This document shows, in pieces, positions 37,027-45,492 of a DNA stretch of 47,610 nucleotides. Below the pieces are notes generated by a model that saw only the letters and a program-made list of their open reading frames with translations, did not search any database and was not told the DNA's origin. This DNA comes from Chara braunii (Eukaryota > Streptophyta > Charophyceae > Charales > Characeae). Location: the NCBI GenBank assembly GCA_003427395.1, contig BFEA01000041.1:4282492-4330101 (forward strand), given 5' to 3'. Each line of letters begins with the position of its first letter. The first letter of the stretch is position 1. The translations under genes were made by a program, and so were the position numbers.

Positions 37027-37526
37027 TTTAATCACCACGTACAGGTGCCTTTTTCTTTCTCTGATCAGACTCTCATGAATCGTCTTCCCCGCCTACGGGT
37101 CCTTCTCGGCTTCTTTCATCCTTCGAGGGCCTCTCTGCACCAGAAACGACTACGAAGGGCCTCGTGAGGGCCTCGTTTCACACAACTTCACTTGACGTGG
37201 AACTTACTGTAAGTGCGGCTCTAGAGCCTTAATCATGTTTAGCCTTAATCATGATTAAAAATTTACTAATCAGGGTTCTCGATCCACCCATCTCTCGAAA
37301 TCGCCCTTGGGAAGCAACAACTGGCCAACCGGGATAACTAAAGCACCTCAACTGAGGGGGAGCAATAACGATTTCTTACCTTTCCCGCCAGAGGCCGTTT
37401 TCAAGAATTTCAAAGAATGTTCAAGTCCTCTCCCTCCTCCCCCCCCCCTCCCCTTGGGTGACTTGGAAAATCTCTGCCCGATTTGCTAATCGCCAGTGGC
37501 GCACTTCGAACGCAAGGACAGGTTGG
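37027..37526. other. Intronic sequence, no gene recognised
   Basis: Contains a CCTTAATCATG word twice near 37230-37255 with a TAATCATGATTA palindrome, and a C-rich run near 37427-37455. No coding match. Confidence 0.4.
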
Positions 37527-37660
37527 AAAAGGCGGGCAAATTACTGTAATTGCCCTCGCAAAAGGCGGGGAGATTACTGTACTTACCCTCGGAAAAGGCG
37601 GGCAAACGATTGTAATTGCCCTCGGAAAAGGCGGGCAAATTACTGTAATTGCCCTCGGAA
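37527..37660. repeat. 33-bp tandem repeat, four units, near-palindromic
   Basis: GGCGGGCAAATTACTGTAAT-type units start at 37531, 37564, 37597 and 37630, exactly 33 bases apart, with a few substitutions. Each consensus unit holds AATTACTGTAATT (a palindrome around one base) inside a larger GGGCAA...TTGCCC near-palindrome. Because 33 is a multiple of 3, a plus-strand frame (37483-37956) shows an 11-residue repeat (KGGQITVIALG type). Its intronic place and lack of homology argue against a gene. Confidence 0.9.
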
Positions 37661-38075
37661 GCGAGATTGGGCGATGTGGAACAGTGCCCGACCGACCGAT
37701 CTGGGATATCTTTCCACGTTGTGGCGGGAAATGCGTTGTCCGTTTTGCAGATTTTGGTGAAGGGGGGCAGTATGGCTGCACTCAAGGTTTCCTGAGCTTC
37801 CCGTGCAAGGCCGTTACCTCTGCCAGCTCTCCTTATTTTGCGCACCGCCGTCTTCCACCGAGCTCGCCTAGGCCTCGGTCGTTGTCGACATCGTCGTTTT
37901 CCCCTGGTCTTCTTCATCTGCGCCCCTCCCTACCTTCTTCATCTGCTTTTCCTTGACCGAGCCCATCCGAAGTCCCTCTTTTCCCGACTTTCACTTTATT
38001 ATTATTACTAGTAATTACAGTAGTATGCCCTCCTTTGGTCAAATTGGCGGGACTCGTGACTACTTCCCGTTTGTG

Positions 38076-38220
38076 CATTCAACTTTGACGTTCCTGGCCG
38101 CAATTTCGGTGTTTTTTGAACCGAAATCGTCAGGGCTGAGCGGGTTCCCGCCGGTAGGACCTGATGATTTCGGTTTTAAAAAAAGGCCGAAATGGCGCCC
38201 AGGTACGTCCAAGTTGAATG
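38076..38220. mobile_element. 145-bp foldback (hairpin) element
   Basis: The arms begin CATTCAACTT and, in inverse, end AAGTTGAATG. They stay complementary inward through ACGT.CCTGG.CGC, ATTTCGG, a run of T against A, and ACCGAAATC.TCAGG, for about 60 bases each, with a short loop near 38140-38155. It could be a MITE or a precursor-like RNA hairpin. The short frames across it (37953-38399 plus, 38060-38473 minus) are not supported as genes. Confidence 0.85.
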
Positions 38221-38483
38221 GCCAAAGGAGGACGTGGCGAGATGTAGAACTATACCGCTCATCAAACTGGCCAGGTGCGGAGCATTGTTGTTGTTCTATA
38301 ATAGTGTATGCGGCTGCTTTGATGGCCAATGGGGGATTGTCGGTATACATACATGTAGAATGTGGCAGTAGGAGCCGGGAGTCGTTCACTGTGCGATAAA
38401 AACTGTGTGGGGAGTATTTCGGTGTGTGACAAAAACTGGGAGACCGACTTATATGTAGGACTCCTGCTTGCAAGCCAAAATCA

Positions 38484-38677
38484 CGGTCGTTAGCGATGTA
38501 TCTGGACTGAAAGCTGTCCCAATTACGGCAGCTACTAGGCCGTGCCTTCTATTCGGGGGGGAAGACGGTCGACCAGTGGAGGACATAACCCTGGTTGCCG
38601 GAGACAGTCTTCCCCCGAATAGAACGCACGGTCCTAATTTGGCACATCGCTCAGTCTAGATTCAGCGACAACGACCG
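38484..38677. mobile_element. About 194-bp foldback element
   Basis: The outer arms CGGTCGTTAGCGA and the inverse of TCAGCGACAACGACCG pair. Inward, GCCGTGCCTTCTATTCGGGG pairs with the inverse of CCCCGAATAGAACGCACGGTC, followed by GAAGAC against GTCTTC. Pairing is imperfect and arm spacing differs slightly, as in an aged foldback. Its right arm is related to 36980-37026. Confidence 0.75.
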
Positions 38678-38766
38678 CCACGAGTTCTATTCGCAGGACG
38701 GCTGTAAGCTTCAACCCCATTCTACCATCGATCTGTGCCCTTTAGCGATGTATGTCGTGGAAAAAA

Positions 38767-38880
38767 TCGAACCCTTGATATGCATACGTGGGCGTAGATC
38801 GGCGGTCGTTATGGTGGAATCGAACCCCTGAGGTTTATGTACGTAGACGTAGATGTGCATGTTAGGGCGGAGTCGAGCCC
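38767..38880. repeat. Degenerate 53-bp tandem repeat
   Basis: TCGAACCC at 38767 and 38820 and TCGAGCCC at 38873 are exactly 53 bases apart. The intervening sequences share TATG.A.ACGT..GCGTAGAT-like words. Two full units and a third start are seen before the C-rich tract. Confidence 0.7.
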
Positions 38881-38881
38881 T

Positions 38882-38886
38882 NCCCC

Positions 38887-38917
<31 letters not shown>

Positions 38918-38924
38918 AAAAAAC
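38882..38924. repeat. Poly-C followed by poly-A tract
   Basis: A long C run directly joined to a run of about 17 A, preceded by an N at 38882. Such a junction is difficult to sequence, so the length is unreliable and it may hide a gap. Confidence 0.9.
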
Positions 38925-38929
38925 TGGGC

Positions 38930-38978
38930 TTAGGGTCGGGGAAATGCAACTTTTGGTTTGTCAAAATAGGTCCGGATG
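38930..38978. repeat. Dispersed 49-bp segment also found at 12129-12177
   Basis: TCGGGGAAATGCAA, then TTTTG.TTTGTC, and CCGGATG occur in the same order and spacing at both sites, in the same orientation, with roughly 80% identity by eye. One copy lies in intron 1 and one in intron 2. Confidence 0.7.
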
Positions 38979-39060
38979 CACTATTACCTCCAAGCTATTT
39001 TTTCCCAATGCGCAATTTTGCCCAAAACTGTCGCTTTGTTGCGGGCCTACCAGACAGTGC

Positions 39061-39112
39061 CAGCCTTCTTCTTCTTCTTCTTCTTCCTCGTCTTCTTTTT
39101 TCTTCTTGATCT
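39061..39112. repeat. (CTT)n microsatellite
   Basis: An interrupted CTT/TTC tract of about 50 bases in the intron upstream of the third TTL-like exon. Confidence 0.9.
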
Positions 39113-39274
39113 GGCAGTCCAAGCCTTTCTGTGGCACCGTGTTAGGGAAGGGATACTGGTGGTTCAAGATATGCTGATGGATCTACAAGAAAGGGGGAAA
39201 AAATCTGAAAATAAAAAAAAAACAAAAAAAAGCAAAAAAAAAGTATTAACCATGTTGGTTAGTTGCCTGTGCAG

Positions 39275-39356
39275 TTTCGAGTCTGCTGCAGTAGCATCTG
39301 AGCAGGCAGCTCGCTTGGATCGCGAGAACAAGGAAATTGCAAGGACCATGAAAAAG
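39275..39356 (+). CDS. TTL: TTL-like TPR protein, internal exon 3 of 3 seen
   Basis: After the acceptor TGCCTGTGCAG, the first base completes a Ser codon (AG from exon 2 plus T). Then come 27 codons reading FESAAVASEQAARLDRENKE and IARTMKK, ending at AAG|GTAGGA in phase 0. The peptide follows ALG from exon 2 in the way a TPR helix pair follows in TTL proteins: a G.F..A.....A..LD pattern. The next TPR block and the C-terminal thioredoxin-like domain are not found in the window. An A-rich tract just upstream (39190-39245) is unusual before an acceptor; the usable pyrimidine tract is short. Confidence 0.65.
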
Positions 39357-39906
39357 GTAGGAGAAGGACGTCAATCACTGAATCATCTTTCGTAGTTTTA
39401 TTGAAATAAATGGCTCCCGCTATCCTAGGCTTTCCCACATTATTTCCTTTTATTTTTCCTGTTTTGATGAGCAAACCTGGCATGTTTGTGGGGTTGTTGT
39501 TGTTGTTGTTGTTTAATAAGTTTGCAACTTTGCGCACTTGCTAAATCTCCGCACAAGTGAAAACTCAAGAGAAAGGTCGACCTCAAGAGGACATGCGTGC
39601 CACACGCCTGGGATTGAGGTTCGATTGCTTGAAACCCTGAAACAGATTCAGTCTTTCACTTCGGTAATGCTTGTTGAACGGCATGTCAGCCCCCCCCGCT
39701 CATAGATTGGAGCGCCCGAGCTGGTTGCTATGGGGGGGAATGCTCATATCACTCCCCATAGTAGTTTCAGCTCAGATCTTTCTCCGAAAGATAAAAAGGA
39801 AAAAAAAGAAAGAAGAAAAGCATGTAAGCTGCTGCTCATAGTGAACAACCCAGAAGTCCGTCTCCGAGCCCAATTCAACTCAATCGTACGAATCGTAGGC
39901 AGTTGG
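39357..39906. other. Intron 3 start, no gene recognised
   Basis: Holds a (GTT)n tract near 39491-39512 and short open frames without recognisable domains. Confidence 0.4.
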
Positions 39907-40033
39907 CCCTGCCTCCCTTAACCCCATTTTTGTTTTTTATGTATTTCAACTGGATTCGAACTTGGGTCTGGGTTTGAACAGTTCAAGGGTGTACCAGCTG
40001 AGCTAGGGCCCTGCCTCCCTTAACTCTATTTTT
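39907..40033 (-). mobile_element. tRNA-derived SINE or tRNA retropseudogene with target-site duplications
   Basis: On the minus strand the body (40008 down to about 39932) starts GGGCCCTAGCTCAGCTGGTA, which contains a full pol III A box (TAGCTCAGCTGG). About 45 bases later is a B box (AGTTCGAATCC). It ends in an A-rich tail (ATAAAAAACAAAAA). The body is flanked by direct copies of CCCTGCCTCCCTTAAC (39907-39922 and 40009-40024), extending to 25 bases with only C/T differences. A box, B box, A-tail and duplications together indicate LINE-driven retroposition. The acceptor and T stems do not pair, so it is not a working tRNA. Confidence 0.75.
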
Positions 40034-40390
40034 CTCCTTGCAAAGACCACGAAAGATGCGCTTGCTGGCCTCAGTCCTGACTCCTGAGAGGCCTTGTGGT
40101 ACACGTGCGTGAGACCGCACTTGCTGCAGCAGTGTCCATCATCATGGTTAGCCATGACAGTTCTCGGCCCGCATTCTGGATTAAGTCACTGCTTCCGAAG
40201 ACGAGTGACCTGCAATCAGACTTGTCTTCTTCCTCCTCAGCATGCTTGCAAACAGATGACGATCGAACTCAGCACATAACGCCCACACAAAGCTCAGAGA
40301 TAAATGTGGCCAAGAACACAGCTCAGATTCAAACTTGTCTTTGATGGCTATGGCGCAGTGCGCCAGACAAAGATTCCCACCTGATCAACT
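40034..40390. other. Unrecognised region with an 82-codon open frame
   Basis: A plus-strand frame from 40096 to 40344 is open for 82 codons and includes an ATG at 40144. The peptide, with [12 protein letters not shown], then a Ser run, resembles nothing I know. It ends 50 bases before the chromovirus insertion. It may be chance or a remnant of an older element. Confidence 0.3.
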
Positions 40391-40395
40391 GTATC

Positions 40396-40920
40396 TGTTA
40401 CGGACTCAGCCAGGGTTCGATCCCTGGTCCGCGGGTTACCACCCGCCAGGCTGCTATTTTATTAGTAGTTCCTGATCTCCGGTTCTTGACTGCTGGCGCC
40501 CTCTGGAGTTGGCGCCCGTTCTCGAACCCCTCCACTGGCACTTTCGGATTTCGATATTTGGCGCCATCCGGAATTTTGGCGCCCAGACGGAGACCTGCGA
40601 TCCTCAGTTCAGTCCTGAGGCAGGCCGCACCTCGGCCCTCCGGACTGNGCCTGAGTCCGGTACTTAAGTCCGGACTCAAGCCCCGTTGCGGCATTCGGTC
40701 TTCGGCCTNAGTGCTTGTGCTTCAGTGTGACTTGCAGCGACTTTGTGTTCAGAATCCAAGATTGCGACTCTGCGACTTTGAGACTTTGTCACTTCGTGTC
40801 TGCGTCCGTCGTGTCGAGTCGAGTCCGTGTCCGAGTCGATTGAGTGTGTGTGTGCGCTNTCACTCTCTCCCTCTCTCTCTCTCTCCCTCGCTCTCTCTGC
40901 TCTGCCTTGGTCTCATCACA
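40396..40920 (+). repeat. 5' LTR of the chromovirus
   Basis: 525 bases from TGTTACGG to TCACA. Near its start is the palindrome CCAGGGTTCGATCCCTGG, whose GGTTCGATCC resembles a pol III B box. A CT-rich microsatellite lies near its end. It has three isolated N bases. The 3' copy lacks about 17 bases present here, near 40815-40840. Confidence 0.9.
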
Positions 40921-40934
40921 CTGGTATCGGAGCG
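40921..40934 (+). promoter_or_regulatory. Primer binding site, tRNA-iMet type
   Basis: CTGGTATCGGAGCG immediately follows the LTR. TGGTATC.GAGC is the usual plant retrotransposon site pairing with the 3' end of initiator tRNA-Met, here with one G for A. Confidence 0.85.
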
Positions 40935-40979
40935 GCGAAACGACCCTCCCTCCCGCCCTGCTCCGGTGCCACCAAGTCG

Positions 40980-42456
40980 CACGTCGTCATGTTGAATACC
41001 TTCGCCACATCGTCTCCATTGAAGGTATCCGCATGGACCCATCAAAGGTCACCGCCCTCGTCGAGTGTATCCACCTCCCAAGACCCTACTCCAACTCCGA
41101 TCATTTCTCGGCCTTGCCAACTACTACCGCCCCTTTATCTGCAACTTCTCCGACATCTCGTACCCTCTCCACGAACTCACCCGCAAGGACGAACCCTTCA
41201 GTTGGAACGACCGCCGCCAAAATGCCTTCGATGCCATCAAACAACTCATCACCACCACCCCTGTCCTCAAGATCGCCGACCNCACTCGCCATTTCTACGT
41301 CACCACTGACGTCTCCGACTTCACCATTGGAGCCNTCCTGTCCCAACATTTCCCTCGTGACACCTCCGAAACTCCCTCCATCAAGGAATCCCCTACCCAT
41401 CCCGAGGTCTCATCGGGCGAATACCCCATTGCCTTCGCCAACAAGAAGCTCCTTCCCGCAGAAATGAATTACCCCTCCAACGAGAAGGAGCTCGTCGTGA
41501 TCCACGCCCTCAAAGTCTGGCGCCCGTACCTCGATGGGCAATACTTCACCATCTGCACGGATAACACCATCGTCTCTTCTATCCTAACAAAGAAAGACAT
41601 TACCCCACGACAAGCTCGCTGGTTAGACTTTCTCGCCCAGTTCACCTTCAGCATTTGCCATACACCCGGCAAAAGCAACTGTGTTGTCGATGCCCTCTCA
41701 CGGCGCCCCGATCACAAACCCCCAGACGAAGTTTACGCCACAATGACACATATCCAACTCCTCTCGTCTCTTCATCATCGCTACACCCAAGGCTATCTCT
41801 CTTGCCCAGACTTCGCCACCATCTACAACAAGCTTCGTGACCTCAATCNTGTTCCCGACTACTCCCTCCAAGACAATCTCCTTTACATCGATACCAAAGG
41901 CACTCGCCGACTTTGCATCCCTGACGCACGTGGTCTCCGTACCCATCTCTTGGCTGAACACCACGATGCCAAGACTGNCGATCATCTTGGGTTCCAGAAA
42001 ACATTTGACACCATTTTCCGCTACTTTCACTGGCCTTCCCTACTCGCCGACGTCAAAGCATACATCCGCTCATGCTCCATGTGTCAAGTCGTCGACCCCT
42101 CGAACCGCGCCAAGCCCGACAAGCTACAATCATTGCCGACCCCCACCNACCAGTGGCAGTCCATCTCCATGGACTTTGTCTGCAGTCTCCCCAAGACCGA
42201 CCGCGGACATGATTGCATCTATGTCATTGTTTGCCGCTTGACTAAACGCGCCCACNTCATCCCTTGCACCACATCGCACAACGCCAAGGAAGTTGCCATT
42301 CTGTTCTTCGACCATGTCGCTCGCCATCACGGTCCCCCCGAGAACATCATCAGCGACCGTGACCTTCGCTTCCTTTCACAATTCTGGAAACACCTCTTTA
42401 AAGCCTACGGAACCACGCTNAAGTATAGCACTGCATTCCACCCACAGACCGATTGA
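40980..42456 (+). pseudogene. Chromovirus pol: RT end, RNase H, integrase (to first stop)
   Basis: A short piece near 40990-41075 (EYLRHIVS, GIRMDPSKV) is the last part of RT. A frameshift near 41070 leads into the 463-codon frame 41065-42456. In that frame: residues 10-25 LRSFLGLANYYR end RT. RNase H-like residues include D82, E140/E142, D166 (CTDN) and D209. The integrase zinc motif uses H300, H307, C337 and C340. The integrase core has D370 and D431. The TGA at 42454 cuts the frame before the catalytic Glu, whose codon lies at 42463 and restores a DD35E spacing if read through. Several codons hold N. Confidence 0.9.
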
Positions 42457-43244
42457 CAAACCGAGAAGATTAACGATACTCTCCAAAGAATCTTGCGGAA
42501 GTATTGTCATCCACATCAACACGATTGGGATCAGTTGCTCACCGCCGCCAAGATCGCCTACGACAACGTTGTTTGTCGTTCCATTGGCATGACTCCATTC
42601 TACCTCCCCCGCGCCTGCCCTCCGATTTCCTGCTCCCCTCGCAACTCGACCCCTCCAGTCCCTGCCCTTCTCTCAATGAATGGGTAGCAACAATGAATCG
42701 ACTCCTCAGAGAAGCAACCGAAACCCTTGAAAGAACACAAGAACAACAAGTAAACAAGACTAACAAACACCGACGTGACTTGCAATTAAAAGTCGGGGAC
42801 AAAGTCTAGCTCCCCGCCAGACGCTTTGAACCCGAACACAGCTTGTCCAAAAAACTCTCGAACAAGTGGCTCGGACCTTTCCCCGTCATTGAACAAACCT
42901 CCCCCGTCAATTACAAACTCCAACTCCCCCTTGACATGAGTCGTGTCCACCCGGTCTTCCACGTCGAATACCTAAAAGAATACCATGAATCCCCACCCCA
43001 ATTCGCTGACCGCCCATATCCTAGACCTCCACCAATCATGTTACCCACATGCCTTGAATTCGTCGTCGAAGCCATCATAGGACGAAGAACTACTCAGGTA
43101 TCTNATCACCCGGAACCAATCACAGAATACAAAGTTAAATGGACAGGATACCCTGACGAAGGATCTACATGGGAACCTCTTGCTAACCTTAAGAATGCTA
43201 TGAAGCTTGTTCGCGNGTGCTCACCCTATACCCTTAATACATAA
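42457..43244 (+). pseudogene. Chromovirus pol 3' part: integrase C terminus and chromodomain
   Basis: After the stop, the same frame continues to about 42600, shifts frame there, and meets a TAG at 42807. The frame 42843-43244 then carries the integrase C-terminal SH3-like region (KWLGPFPVI, NYKLQLP, HPVFHVEYLK). A chromodomain follows at residues 71-124 (43053-43214), with its YKVKWTGYP and STWEP core. Chromodomains of this kind guide integration to marked chromatin. The final codons run into noncoding sequence with N bases. Confidence 0.88.
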
Positions 43245-44106
43245 TATAACTCAAACCCCGAACCCTTGCATAAATCCCGCCTCGACCCCGCCCAAACCCC
43301 GCATTCCTGCTCTACACATACCCTTGTACCCNGCAAAACCCTTGCCTCGTGAACCCCCCCTGTCTAATCCGCTCTTGCCTCCGCCCCGCCCCGTTCTCCT
43401 ATCCGTCCTCCGCCACATCCTTGTCTCTCTTGTCCAAGTTCCCTATGTGGCCCTTGCTCGNCGCCGACGATAATGGATCCAATGGCAAGCCCACGAGGAC
43501 NATGGCATGCTGCAGCTCCGTTCGAGGANATAAAGCAGTTNGAGGACGCCTCATGCTACTGGGACATTCAAGCTGGAGCCCCATTGACGATGTCCTCAAA
43601 CGACTGAAGACTGTTCCCTCGTCGATACTTCTACGACTCTTCTCAAGACTTGTTCCCAAGACTTTCGCATAACCACTACCCAGAAATTTTGCAACCATAC
43701 CCTTGAAAACCNTTAGTTCATCAATAGGACCACCCTGTTCCCCGCAATTCCAAAACCCATAGTACATCAGTAGGATTACCCCGTTCCTCGTTATCCCTAA
43801 ACCTTTAGCTCAATAATAGGACCACCCTGTTCCCCTCAGTTCCTAAACCCTTCGCTCATCTGTAGGCTTGCCNCGTTGTCCCTAAGCCCTTAGTCCATCA
43901 GTAGAACTACCATGTTCCCTTAGCTCATCAATAGAACAACCCTGTTTCAAGCTCACAATGACAAGCCCTGCTCCCTAATCACACAACCAGACACCTGCAT
44001 TATACCCCTCTTCCCTTGTGACTGGCTGACCAGTGATCGACCCCATCCCGTCCTTCGCAGTTTCAGCATCGTCTCATGACTTTTGGCAGCCGGGACGTTG
44101 CCTTCT
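43245..44106. other. Chromovirus 3' untranslated region with degenerate repeats
   Basis: Between the chromodomain and the purine tract lies a C-rich stretch. Near 43700-43960 a repeat follows in which a (T)TAG(T/C)(C/T)CATCA..AG word recurs about every 45-60 bases together with CC(C/A)TGTTC. No gene is seen. Confidence 0.6.
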
Positions 44107-44121
44107 AGAGGGAGGGGATAG
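44107..44121 (+). promoter_or_regulatory. Polypurine tract before the 3' LTR
   Basis: AGAGGGAGGGGATAG directly precedes the 3' LTR start and would prime plus-strand DNA synthesis. Confidence 0.85.
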
Positions 44122-44634
44122 TATTATGGGCTCAGCCAGGGCTCGATCCTTGGTCCCCGGGTTACCACCCGCCAGGCTGCTATTTTATTTTTGAGTTCCT
44201 GATCTTCGGTTCTTGACTGCTGGCGACCTCTGCAGTTGGCGCCCGTTCTCGAATCCGTCCACTAGCACTTTCGGATTTCGATACTTGGCGCCATCCGGCA
44301 TTCTGGCGCCCAGACGCAGACCTGCGATCCTCAGTTCAGTCTTGAGGCAGGCTGCACCTCGGCCCTCCGGACTGAGCCTGAGTCCGGTACTTAAGTCCGG
44401 ACGGGAGCCCCGTTGGGGCATTCGTTCTTCGACCTCAGTGCTTGTGCTTCAGTGTGACTTGCCGCGACTTTGTGTTCAGAATCCAAGATTGCGACTTTGC
44501 GACTTTGAGACTTTGTCACTTCGTGTTTGCGTCCGTCGTGTCGAGTCGAGTGAGTGTGTGTGTGTGCTCTCATTCTCTCCCTCTCTCTCTCTCTCTCTCC
44601 CTCGACCTCTCTGCTCTGCCTCGGTCTTGTCACA
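44122..44634 (+). repeat. 3' LTR of the chromovirus
   Basis: 513 bases, closely similar to the 5' LTR over its length, with point changes and small indels. Its start reads TATTATGG where the 5' copy has TGTTACGG: a G-to-A change in the terminal TG and a C-to-T change at a CpG. Confidence 0.9.
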
Positions 44635-44639
44635 GTATC

Positions 44640-45365
44640 CACCAACAACTTATTCACACGCACACACTCCTAGATCACCCTGGATGTCCCGCACACTCAC
44701 AGACACTACACACAAACTAACTCCCTACCACTAACCTACGAGCAGCTATGGCTCCCGTCTTCTTCCTCCTACTATGGCCGCATATCCTCCTCTTAGCCCA
44801 CTTCTTCNTCGGGCACTTGCAGACCTTCGTACACAAGACGCCCCGTCAGCGCTTCGGCATGGCTCACAAGCAGAATGAATGAATGACTCGATGCTGCCTC
44901 TATATTTATACTTNGGATTGTCGCTGGTCTGCCTGTGGACCTGGGCCCTGGGCATACACAGTCCTACATGGTACTTGCTGACTTGACGAAGTGCAACCTA
45001 GGACTGGGTACCGCTGACTAGGATAGGTAGGANTGGGACTGCCCTTTGCTGACTGTGCTAGGACTGCCCTCTGCTGACTCAGACGCGGACTGACTCCTAG
45101 GACCTACGAAGGGCCAGTCTATAGNTTCTAGAAGGTCGTGGACTTGGCCTTTTGGAACTGTAGCGGATACGACCTATTCTGCTAAGACTCCTAAAACACA
45201 GACCTACTTGTCAAACCCCACGACCACACTATTTACAACAGCCAAACAAACGACTTTTGGGGTACAGGTCGTGGGTTCAAAACACACGGGTCAACAGGTA
45301 CTGTACANGGGTTATGGGGGAGGTCNAGGNATCGAGCCCTGGGTACTGCATCTGTCACCGTAACA
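44640..45365 (-). repeat. Probable 3' LTR of a second, minus-strand gypsy element
   Basis: On the minus strand TGTTACGG begins at 45365, the same first eight bases as the other LTR, followed by a CAGGGCTCGAT word. Further in, a TATAAATATAGAGG TATA-like sequence lies near 44895-44908, in the position expected of an LTR promoter. The far end is not defined because the chromovirus lies next to it. Many isolated N bases occur. Confidence 0.5.
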
Positions 45366-45492
45366 GGTGAAAACCGTTTCACTCCCGCCGGNCTAAATTT
45401 GAGGTCCTCCGAAAATACAATGCACGACAGGACNGTTACCTTTCCTTTCTCTNTCATAAGCATGAACAATGTTGGGAGTGGTCTCTAAGAGT

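Larger units (their letters stand above)
12784..39274 (+). other. Giant intron 2 of the TTL-like gene (about 26.5 kb as assembled)
   Basis: Bounded by the GTGTGA donor and by TGCCTGTGCAG at 39264-39274. About 23.1 kb of it is the 110-bp tandem array. The rest holds microsatellites, three foldbacks, a 33-bp array, a 53-bp array and a C/A homopolymer junction. Its true length depends on whether the array copy number is real. Confidence 0.6.
40391..44639 (+). mobile_element. Ty3/gypsy chromovirus, complete ends but internally deleted
   Basis: Two related LTRs (40396-40920, 44122-44634) bracket 3.2 kb and are flanked by the 5-bp duplication GTATC (40391-40395, 44635-44639), the hallmark of integration. 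A primer site lies directly after the 5' LTR and a purine tract directly before the 3' LTR. The internal part starts near the end of the reverse-transcriptase domain: gag, protease and most of RT are absent. RNase H, integrase and a chromodomain follow in the order of chromoviruses. It also carries stops and frameshifts, so it could move only with help, if at all. Confidence 0.93.

Noticed and set aside
37483-37956. 157-codon frame with an 11-residue repeat
   Set aside because: It lies inside the TTL-like intron, the repeat comes from a 33-bp tandem array, and the remainder is low-complexity Ser/Pro sequence. Kept only as a repeat observation.
39932-40008. Functional tRNA gene on the minus strand
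   Set aside because: A and B boxes are present, but the acceptor ends do not pair and the T stem is mismatched; the A-tail and flanking duplications indicate a retroposed copy.
40844-41467. 207-codon Ser/Pro/Thr-rich frame overlapping pol
   Set aside because: Mostly a shadow frame of the RT/RNase H region; only its short RT-like part (about 40990-41075) is real pol sequence, now frameshifted.
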